From Rhodanobacter sp. ANJX3 (GTDB lineage: Bacteria > Pseudomonadota > Gammaproteobacteria > Xanthomonadales > Rhodanobacteraceae): a stretch of DNA of 64,000 nucleotides. The notes under the pieces were generated by a model. That model was not told the origin of the DNA. It saw nothing but the letters and a program-made list of their open reading frames with translations, and made no database searches. Location: contig NZ_JACHCM010000001.1 in the NCBI RefSeq assembly GCF_014200755.1, positions 994,884-1,058,883 on the forward strand, written 5' to 3'. Below, in pieces: positions 26,548-34,100 of this stretch. How positions within the stretch are numbered: the stretch's first letter is position 1; every line of letters starts with the position of its first letter. A program made the position numbers and the translations under genes.

Positions 26548-27785
26548 TGGGCGACGCCCGCCAGTACTTCGCACTGCCTTCGCCGTTCGCCATGAAGCGC
26601 GGCGGCGAGCTGCACGGCGCCCACGTCGCCTTTGAAACCTGGGGGACGCTCAACGCAGCGCGCGACAACGCCGTGCTGATTCTCACCGGCCTGTCGCCAA
26701 GCGCGCACGCCGCCTCCAATGCCCACGACGATTCACCCGGCTGGTGGGAGGCGATGCTGGGCGACGGCAAGGCCATCGACACCTCGCGCTGGTTCGTCAT
26801 CTGCGTGAACTCGCTCGGTAGCGACAAGGGCTCCACCTGCCCCGCATCGATCGATCCCGCCACCGGCGAAGCCTATCGATTGAGGTTTCCCGACCTCTCG
26901 CTGGAAGACGTGGCCAACGCGGCGCATGCCGCCGTCAGCAGCCTCGGCATCGCGCAGCTGGCCTGCCTGATCGGCTGCTCGATGGGCGGCATGAGCGCAC
27001 TGGCGTACATGCTGCTGCATCCCGGCAGCGCCAGAAGCCATATCAGCGTCGACACCGCCCCCCAAGCGCAGCCGTTCGCGATAGCCATACGCTCGCTGCA
27101 GCGCGAGGCGATCCGCCTCGATCCGAACTGGAAGGAAGGCAACTACGATATCCAGGGAAGGATGAGTGCCGCGAGCGCCCCAAAAGGGGGCACCCAAAAA
27201 GCCGGCGCAGGATGCGCAGGAGCGGCCGATATTCACGTGGCGGAAGGCGGCACCTATCCCGACATCGGCATGAGCATCGCGCGCAAGCTTGGCGTGATCA
27301 CCTATCGGTCCGCGATGGAATGGAACGGCCGCTTCGCGCGCATCCGGCTCGACCCCGAACAGCGCGACGACGATCCCTTCGGCCGCGAATTCCAGGTCGA
27401 GTCGTACCTCGAAGGCCATGCGCAGCGCTTCGTGCGCACTTTCGACCCCAACAGTTATCTTTATCTCTCGCGCGCCAGCGACTGGTTCGACATGGCCGAA
27501 TACGGCCACGGCAGCGTGCACGAAGGGCTCAAGCGCATCCAGATCGAGCGTGCGATGGTGATCGGCGTCAGCACCGACATCCTGTTCCCGCTGCAGCAGC
27601 AGGAGCAGATCGCCGAAGGTCTTGAGGCGGCCGGCGCCGACGTGGAATTTGTGGCGCTGAACTCGCCGCAGGGCCACGATGCGTTTCTGGTCGATATCGA
27701 AAACTACAGCAGGGCGATCGGCGGATTTCTGAGTCGAATCTCGTCGCATGCTGAAGCCGCGCACAAAGGCCATGCAGAATATTGA
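26547..27785 (+). CDS. Serine (or homoserine) O-acyltransferase, MetX/SST family
   Basis: 412-residue alpha/beta hydrolase that acylates the hydroxyl of serine or homoserine. The nucleophile is Ser145 in GCSMGGM; the acid and base lie in STDILFPLQQQ and PQGHDAFLVD. Overall sequence and tail follow the Xanthomonas/Frateuria type identified as serine O-succinyltransferase feeding cysteine synthesis rather than true MetX; I recall that assignment and cannot test it here. Residues ~202-228 form a Gly/Ala/Ser-rich insertion, exactly 27 codons long and flanked by a 9-bp near-repeat, absent from the homologue I remember. The start is coupled to ccmI (TGATG). Cysteine dioxygenase follows, which fits a sulfur amino-acid role. 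Confidence 0.85.
   Translation: MGDARQYFALPSPFAMKRGGELHGAHVAFETWGTLNAARDNAVLILTGLSPSAHAASNAHDDSPGWWEAMLGDGKAIDTSRWFVICVNSLGSDKGSTCPASIDPATGEAYRLRFPDLSLEDVANAAHAAVSSLGIAQLACLIGCSMGGMSALAYMLLHPGSARSHISVDTAPQAQPFAIAIRSLQREAIRLDPNWKEGNYDIQGRMSAASAPKGGTQKAGAGCAGAADIHVAEGGTYPDIGMSIARKLGVITYRSAMEWNGRFARIRLDPEQRDDDPFGREFQVESYLEGHAQRFVRTFDPNSYLYLSRASDWFDMAEYGHGSVHEGLKRIQIERAMVIGVSTDILFPLQQQEQIAEGLEAAGADVEFVALNSPQGHDAFLVDIENYSRAIGGFLSRISSHAEAAHKGHAEY
27146..27235 (+). repeat. 81-bp in-frame insertion with flanking 9-bp direct repeats
   Basis: CGATATCCA (27146-27154) and CGATATTCA (27227-27235) are 81 bp apart and bracket a segment not expected in the O-acyltransferase. The inserted DNA is rich in short inverted repeats (GCCCC-AAAA-GGGGGC region; GCGC-AGGAT-GCGC at 27205-27217). 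It keeps the frame and codes for 27 small or polar residues. It resembles the palindromic-element insertions known inside Rickettsia genes. Confidence 0.65.
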
Positions 27786-27869
27786 CGTCGATCAGGCCTT
27801 TGACGACTTCATCACTTATAATTGGAACAACGCTACGTCTTGCGTATCACCCGATTTACGGAGCCCGCC

Positions 27870-28451
27870 ATGCTCACCCTCGACTTCCCCGGTAGCCGCA
27901 CGCTGATCGATACCATTGATGAGGCGATGAGCAAGGATTCCACGCCGGCCATTACCGACAGCCTGCGCAACGGCCTGTGCAAGCTGATCCGCAGCAACGA
28001 GGTCAAGCTTCCGGCCTGCGTGTTCGAGGCCAACGAAGGGCACTACGCGCGACGCGAACTCTACTGCAGCGAAGACCACGGCTACTGCGTGGTGGCGATG
28101 ACGTGGGGTCCCGGCCAGGGCACCCTGATCCACGATCACGACGGCATGTGGTGCGTCGAAGGCGTGTGGAACGGCGCACTCGAAGTGGTGCAGTACGAGC
28201 GCATGGAAAACGAGGAAGCGCGTTATCACTTCCGTCCGGTCGGCTCGATCCAGGCCGGCCCGGGTTCGGCCGGCAGCCTGATTCCGCCGCACGAATACCA
28301 CACCATTCGCAATCCCAGCGACGCCGACATTGCGGTGAGCCTGCACATCTACTCCGGCCGCATGACGCGCTGCGCCGTGTTTCAGCCGTTGCCCGACGAC
28401 GGCTGGTACCACCGCGACGAACGCCAGCTGGGGCTCGACCAAGTCCACTGA
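27870..28451 (+). CDS. Cysteine dioxygenase
   Basis: 193-residue cupin that oxidises L-cysteine to cysteine sulfinate using non-heme Fe(II). Metal ligands are H88 and H90 (LIHDHDGMWCVEG) plus a third histidine at 141 or 144 (PPHEYHTI). The cupin box 1 pattern and the second box (GSLIPPHEYHTIRNPSD) are intact. Related thiol dioxygenases (3-mercaptopropionate) share the fold, so substrate is not fully certain. Start is the ATG preceded by CGGAG; an upstream TTG is less likely. A TATAAT hexamer occurs at 27817-27822, but no -35 hexamer lies at proper spacing. Confidence 0.85.
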   Translation: MLTLDFPGSRTLIDTIDEAMSKDSTPAITDSLRNGLCKLIRSNEVKLPACVFEANEGHYARRELYCSEDHGYCVVAMTWGPGQGTLIHDHDGMWCVEGVWNGALEVVQYERMENEEARYHFRPVGSIQAGPGSAGSLIPPHEYHTIRNPSDADIAVSLHIYSGRMTRCAVFQPLPDDGWYHRDERQLGLDQVH

Positions 28452-28476
28452 TCCCGGCATAATGCAACGCTGATCT

Positions 28477-28562
28477 GCCGGTGTGGCGGAATGGTAGACG
28501 CGGCGGACTCAAAATCCGCTGGCAGCGATGTCGTGTAGGTTCGAGTCCTATCACCGGTACCA
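28477..28562 (+). tRNA. tRNA-Leu (anticodon CAA)
   Basis: 86-nt class II tRNA. Acceptor stem GCCGGTG pairs with CACCGGT (one G-U), the anticodon stem-loop is GCGGA-CTCAAAA-TCCGC giving CAA, a long variable arm is present, the T arm reads GGTTCGAGTCC, and CCA is encoded at 28560-28562. It is followed by an integrase remnant and is the likely integration target of the adjacent island. Confidence 0.95.
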
Positions 28563-28607
28563 GATCAGGGTTTCAAGCAGTACCAGCGAGACCCATGAAA
28601 CATCCCT

Positions 28608-28632
28608 AAGCCCGCATAACAGCGGGCTTTTT
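28608..28632 (+). terminator. Intrinsic terminator after tRNA-Leu
   Basis: AAGCCCGC (28608-28615) and GCGGGCTT (28622-28629) form an 8-bp stem with a 6-nt loop and a T-run. It ends the tRNA transcript 46 bp past the CCA. Confidence 0.85.
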
Positions 28633-28680
28633 CATGTCTGAAGGGTCTAGGGCGGTCTCAAGAGATTGTAGGGAATCTGA

Positions 28681-28711
28681 CGGTATCTGTTGGTATTTGT
28701 GTTGGTATCCG
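28681..28711. repeat. Short GGTAT direct repeats (possible integrase arm-type sites)
   Basis: Three GGTAT-containing repeats (GGTATCTGTTGGTATTTGTG followed by TTGGTATCC) lie between tRNA-Leu and the integrase remnant. P4-type integrases bind short direct repeats beside the attachment site, so these may be arm-type sites. Inference from position and pattern. Confidence 0.4.
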
Positions 28712-28748
28712 GCCAGGATGCCGTCGCAAGAACTTACAGGTACCGACA

Positions 28749-29977
28749 ATGCTGACCGATACCGCGATACGCAAAGCCAAGCCCGTGGCCTCCCCGCTTA
28801 AACTGACCGATGGGGGCGGCATGTACTTGTTGCTGAAGCCGGACGGCGGTAAGTACTGGCGGATGAATTACAGGCACGGCGGCAAGCAGAAGACGCTCGC
28901 GCTTGGTGTGTATCCCCTCGTGACCCTTGCCGATGCCCGCCAGCGTCGGGAGGACGCCCGGAAGCTGCTGGCTAACGGTATCGATCCCAGCGCGATCCGG
29001 AAGGAGGCTAAGGAGGCTAAGCGCCGAGGCCACCGCCTGCGCCGACACGTTCGAGAAGATCGCGCGGGAGTGGATGGCGTGGCGCGCGGCCAAGGGGGGA
29101 GACAGCAGAGACCACTGCGAATAAGGATGGCTGGCGGCTGGAGTCCTACCTATTCCCACACATCGGCCAGCGGCCCATCACAGCGATAACCCCGCTGGAG
29201 CTTCGGGACGTTTTGAAAAGGGCGAAAGACGACGGCAAACACGAGACAGCCAGCCGGGTGAAGATCACCGCAGGCCAAGTGTTTCGATGGGCCGTGCTGG
29301 AGGGAAAGACGCACACCGACATCACCGGGAGTCTGCGCGGCCTGTTCACGACACCGACCCCCACGCACCGCGCTGCTCTGACAGAGCCGGCGCAGATTGG
29401 CGAACTGCTCCGCTCCTTCGATACGTTCACAGGCCAGCTCTCCACCTGCTGCGCGCTCAAGCTAGCCCCGTTGGTCTTTGTGCGGCCCGGAGAGCTACGC
29501 AAGACGGAATGGCGGGAGTTTGATTTGGATAGCGCTATCTGGCGCATCCCCGGTGAACGAATGAAGATGAAGGCCCCGCACATCGTGCCTCTATCCACGC
29601 AGGCAGTGGCCGTGTTGCGTGAGCTGTTCCCGCTGACCAGCAGAGGTCTTTATGTGTTCCCCAGCGTTCGCACTGCTAGCCGCCCCATGAGTGAGAACAC
29701 CATTAATGCGGCCCGGCGCCGTCTTGGCTATGGCAAGGATGAAATGACCGGCCACGGCTTCCGCAGCATGCCCGCGTCGCGATTGAATGAGATGGGCTGG
29801 AACGCTGATGCCATCGAGCAACAACTGGCGCATGCAGAGTCCAACAAGGTGCGAGCCGCGCACACCCATGCCGCACAATTTCTGGAAGAACGCACCCGCA
29901 TGATGCAGGCGTGGGCGGACTATTTAGATGGTATACGCGCCCGCAGCAACGTGGTCACACTGTGGCGCAGCGCGTGA
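28749..29977 (+). pseudogene. P4-type tyrosine integrase, two frameshifts and lost catalytic Tyr
   Basis: The N-terminal arm-binding domain reads MLTDTAIRKAKP...LKLTDGGGMYLLL to about 29020. The frame then shifts by +1 near the GCGCCGAG at 29020-29030, continues as ACADTFEKIAREWMAWRAAKG, and shifts +1 again at a six-G run near 29093. After it the catalytic domain is open to 29977. Removing one base at each point restores a full ~410-residue P4 integrase. The catalytic domain keeps the first Arg (VRPGELRKTEW) and HGFR, but the position of the nucleophilic tyrosine (normally RAAYNRA) reads RAAHTHA, so the Tyr is His. Recombination activity is therefore very unlikely. Confidence 0.88.
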
Positions 29978-29980
29978 GTT

Positions 29981-30047
29981 CTAAATCCTGGAATCCCAGG
30001 ATTTAGTACCGGCTTCCCGGTATTTAATTCTCGGGATTCCGAGAATT
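29981..30047. repeat. Array of three perfect hairpins after the integrase
   Basis: Three adjacent exact inverted repeats: CTAAATCCTGG-AATC-CCAGGATTTAG (29981-30006), TACCGG-CTTC-CCGGTA (30007-30022) and AATTCTCGG-GATT-CCGAGAATT (30026-30047). All have 4-nt loops and they are separated by 0 and 3 nt. The stems differ in sequence. They begin 3 bp after the integrase stop. Possible roles are transcription end, protein binding or a site for replication or recombination of the former element. Confidence 0.8.
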
Positions 30048-30196
30048 AGCAGCGTCGCGACCTCGCCACGCTGCTTGCTGCCCGTCTGCCCTGATCTGTT
30101 GTTTTCGCCGCCCGGTCGGCTGTCTCCGATGCACCACTCTCCTAACTCAGCACCGCTAGAGCTACCACCGGCCTCTTTCGGTGCGCCGTTCATGCA

Positions 30197-30349
30197 TTAT
30201 CGAGGATGGAGAACACCATCAAAGACTGCATCTTCCGTTTGAGCCTTTTCGGATTCTTCGGGAAAAGATACACCGTTTTTAAGGCATACCATTTTATCGA
30301 GAGATAGGCCGCCTTCCTTGCGAGCGTTGATAGCGTTGCCCTCGGACAA
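30197..30349 (-). CDS. Possible 50-residue orphan protein
   Basis: A small frame starting at TTG (30347-30349) with GAGGAAAT about 9 nt upstream codes for MSEGNAINARKEGG.., continuing through LSLDKMVCLKNGVSFPEE and ending ..VFDGVLHPR. It lies 44 bp downstream of the secreted orphan gene on the same strand. Composition is protein-like (balanced charge, no arginine excess), unlike chance frames in GC-rich DNA, but I recognise no family. A start at an internal ATG would leave about 31 residues. Existence of the gene is uncertain. Confidence 0.3.
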   Translation of the reverse strand: MSEGNAINARKEGGLSLDKMVCLKNGVSFPEESEKAQTEDAVFDGVLHPR

Positions 30350-30393
30350 AGCTCAATTTCCTCAGAAAGAAATTTTGCGAAAACCCCTTCTAC

Positions 30394-31116
30394 TCATGAT
30401 CTGATTGGCACGTAGTCAATTGTGTAAAGGTATTTATTAGGGCATATCCCGTAAAGAACAACTCCCCCAAAAATTTTCGCTACGTAATCGAGTGCTTGAT
30501 CCCAAGTCAGATTGACCATTGAAGCGGGGAGATGAGGCGCGCCTTCGACAGGTTGCTTTACCGCTGACATGTAGAGAGGAATGCCGTCTGGCTGAATCCC
30601 CAGTACTCGCCTAGCGTCTCTTACTTCTTTGCTGCTCTGAATACGCGTTAGTGCCTGTTTTTCGGTGTACTGCTGATCTTGGTCGAAGGTAACTACAGAA
30701 ATTCTTGTATCAAGAACATTGGCAACTTTGGCAGGCAATTGCCCTATCACAATGCGGACAATCCCGTCCGTTCCTTTCGAAACTTTGACATTCGCGTCAT
30801 TCCGAAAAACGTCTCGGATCGCCGCAAGTCCCGTGTCGTTCCCAAGCGGCGATTGCACGCGAACACGCGGAAAAGAAACCGTGTAGTAGTCGCCTTCCTT
30901 TTCACATGATCCAAGATAGTAGATGCGGGCCGCGCTATTCGTGGATTTGAGGATGGGTTTGAGATATTTAAAAACTGCTTCCTCATTGGCAAATCTAGTA
31001 TTCTCATTTATTTTTTTTTCCGTCTCTGACATCCCCTGAGCTAATGGCGCCGCTTTCAAGCTCTGCAGTCCCAAGCTCCCCACCGTAAAAACAATCAGTA
31101 GAACAATCCGCCTCAT
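30394..31116 (-). CDS. Secreted orphan protein downstream of the RHS gene
   Basis: 240-residue protein with a clear signal peptide (MRRIVLLIVFTVGSLGLQ, cleavage near KAAP). The mature protein has no recognised domain. Its last ~45 residues (ASMVNLTWDQALDYVAKIFGGVVLYG) vaguely recall the short secretin/TonB N-terminal fold, but this is weak. The coding sequence is AT-rich compared with the chromosome, and the start lies 18 bp after the RHS stop on the same strand, so the two are probably co-transcribed. A periplasmic or outer-membrane partner of the RHS protein, possibly an immunity factor, is a reasonable guess. ATG 31116 is chosen; TTG 31137 and ATG 31128 are in frame upstream. Confidence 0.65.
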   Translation of the reverse strand: MRRIVLLIVFTVGSLGLQSLKAAPLAQGMSETEKKINENTRFANEEAVFKYLKPILKSTNSAARIYYLGSCEKEGDYYTVSFPRVRVQSPLGNDTGLAAIRDVFRNDANVKVSKGTDGIVRIVIGQLPAKVANVLDTRISVVTFDQDQQYTEKQALTRIQSSKEVRDARRVLGIQPDGIPLYMSAVKQPVEGAPHLPASMVNLTWDQALDYVAKIFGGVVLYGICPNKYLYTIDYVPIRS

Positions 31117-31133
31117 ATCTGTTTCCATCCCGT

Positions 31134-34100
31134 TCAAGGCTTGACTATGGTCGTGATGGTAGTCGCCTGCCCATTGGCGAACGTTGCCGTGGTACGCGCT
31201 ACAGTGCTCAAATTATAGATATTCCCATTAGCATCTTGTATGGAAAATGTTTGATTCGTAGTGATCGTTCCATTCAGTGGAGGATTGTCTGGTGGTTCAT
31301 GGGTATCAACAATCGTGCCGCTAGTCATATTCTCCCAACCTTGCTCATCGCTATATTTGGCATGCCGATCCATATGCTCCTGCCACTTATAGCCAGGGTT
31401 TCTTATGGGCGAATGACATTGATCCATTAGCTGATAAACAACGATATTCGTGCCTGGGTTTTTGAAGCCTGAAATATCATCCCAGCTATTTATAATAGTC
31501 ATAGAAGAAGGTACGGGCGGGCCTACTCTGGTAAAGTCTGATCCCCATTGATCTATAGGGGTAAATGGCCCTATCGGCGGCGGCGCACCGGGAGGCGATA
31601 GCCCTGTGGGATCGATATAAATCATCGGATTGTTCAGTCCGTAGACATACAGGCCGATACCACCATTGAAGCCGACAGGATCAGGCTGAGGGAAGCGCCC
31701 CATAGTCGGGTCGTAGTAACGATGGCCGTTGTACATCAGTCCGGTTTCCGCATCGAAGTACTGCCCCGGAAAGCGTAGATTGAGCGTGTAGCCGTTGGTG
31801 GAGGTCGGCGCCTGTTCGCCGAACGGATTGTTGAGCCAGGCCCACGACCAGAGCGTGGTGCCGGTACTGTCGCTCACCGCACGCGGCGTGCCCAACGCGT
31901 CGGCGGTGACGTAGTTGACCATGCTGGTACTGCCGACCGTGTCGATGATCGCGACCGGGATACCGCCCATCCAGACGTAATCGCGGTTCGTGGTGCCGTA
32001 TTCGCCGATCAGGTTGCCCTGCTCGTCGTATGCGAATCGTTGGCTGACCGCCGTCGGCAGCGTGGCCACCTTGCTGATGCGCTGGCCCAGTGCGTTGTAG
32101 CCGTAGGTACCGACCGTGTTGCCGTTGGCCTGCACAACGGTCAGGCGGTTGCGGCCGTTGTAGCCATAGCCCCACGTCTGGCCGGCACTGCTGTTGCCGG
32201 TCATGTTGCCGTTGGCATCTCTGGTGCGTGCACCGTTGCCGATACCGCTGAGCTGATGCGTGCCCGTGGTGTAGCTGTAACTGCCAGTCGCCAGGCCATT
32301 GCCGGTCTTGCTCAGGCGGTCGCCGGTCGGGTTGTAGGTGTAGGACTGGAGCGCGTTGCCGTTGGCGTCGTCCACCTCGACGAGCCGGGACAGCGGATCG
32401 TAGCGGTAGGTTTCACTGGCCAGACTGGCGCCGGGCGTGTTGCCTTCGGCGGTGATGCGCCCCAGCGCATCGCGCGCGAAGTGCAGGTTCAGCGCCGGGC
32501 TGGTGATATCGGTCAGCGCATAGGTCGCGTCGTAGGTGCGGATGACCATCTGACCGTTGCCCAGGGTGTAGCCGCTGATCGGGCCGAACGGCAGGTAGGT
32601 GATGCCGCTGACCGCCGCGCTGGCGCTGCCTCCCACCGGGGTCACCTGCACGCCGCTGAGCTGGCCCAGGGCGTTGTAGCTGTCGCTGATCACCGTGCCG
32701 TCGGGGGCGGTCAACTGGCTCAGCCGGTCGCCGGCCGTGTAGGCGTAGCTGGTGGTGTCGGCGGTACTGCCCGTGATCTGCCGCTTCTGCAGCACGTTGC
32801 CGCGCGGGTCATAGCAATAGACCGTGGTGACAGCGTTCTCGACGATCCGAGTCAGACGACCGATCGGGGCCGAACTGGTGCAACCGGTGACGCTATTGGC
32901 GTCGTCGTAGGCGTAGGTGATGTTGAGTGTGGCATTGGCAAAGGTGGTGCTGATCGGGCGGTTCAGCGCGTCATAACTGGTCGTGCTGACCACGCCCTTG
33001 GCATCGGTGTGAACCAGCCGGTTGCCAGCGGCATCATAGGTATCCGTGCTGGTGCCCGTGTCCGGACTTTGCAGCGACGTGTTGTTGCTCAACCCGTCGT
33101 AACCGTAGATGGTGTTCAGGCTGTTGGGATCAGTCACCTGCGTCAGCCGATCCAGACTGTCATAGGTCTTGCTGGTCGTGGTGTTCGGCGCAAGGGTATC
33201 GGTGCCGTTGTAGTCATCGACGGTACTGGTAAGACGATTGAGTGCGTCATAACCGAGCTTGCGCTGGGTGTTCAATGCATCAACGGACTGCAGCAGATTC
33301 CCATTGGCGTCGTAATTGCCGTTGGCACTGGCGTTGAAGACCGTGTGGTTCAACCCGTCGATAATTTCGGTGAGCTGGCCGAGGGCGTTGAACTGGCGCA
33401 TCAATGTATGGCTAGCCGTGCTGCTGCCGGCCGTGTAGGTGTTTTCCGCTGTACGGTTACCCGAAGCATCCAGGGTGTACTGGACGTAGTTGCCTTGAGC
33501 ATCGGTGATCGTCGTGAGCCGATGTGCCGTGTCGTAGCCGTAGGTCACCGTGACGTTGTCGGGATCGGTGATGGTCTGCACGGCACCATAGGCCGTGTAG
33601 GTGATCGTGGTGGTTGACCCGCCCACACTGCGGGTTTTCAACCAGCCACGCGGATAGTAGGTGAAGGTTGTAACGACACCATTGGCATCCTGCTGACTCA
33701 GCACGCGACCGGCACCGTCATAGCTCAAGTACGTGGTGGTGTGGCCCAGCGCATCGGTGACGGACTGGAGGTCGCCGTGCTTCGATGTGTTGCTGTCGGT
33801 GAGGTAATAGGTGTAGGTGGTGGTCTGGGTCAGATCGGTGCGCGGGCCGGTGGCGGTGAGCAGCAAGCCGGCAAGGGGGCACTGGGTGGTATCCACGGCA
33901 GTGCAGTAGGCATAGGTGGTGCGGCGTACGCCCGCCGGGACGGTACCGGTAGTGGCGCAGGTGTAGGACGCGGCGGCAGAGACGGTCGGGTCGATGTCGC
34001 AACGAGCCAGGGTCTGGCCGGCAGTGTTGTAGACCCAGGCGGTTGAGGCGATGGTGGTGCCGGACGCGTTGAGCACGGTCTGAGTCAACGGCACGCGTAA

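Noticed and set aside
27800..27822. TTGACG...TATAAT promoter upstream of cysteine dioxygenase
   Set aside because: The spacer is only 11 bp (about 17 needed), so the pair cannot be called as a promoter; only the -10-like hexamer stands.
29981..30193. 70-codon minus-strand frame starting 3 bp after the small orphan
   Set aside because: Its C-terminal third is encoded by the three hairpins and the rest is Gly/Ser/Glu-rich with no ribosome site; probably chance.
32040..33617. 525-codon plus-strand frame
   Set aside because: Antisense to the YD repeats of the RHS gene; its apparent repeats merely mirror the RHS repeats.
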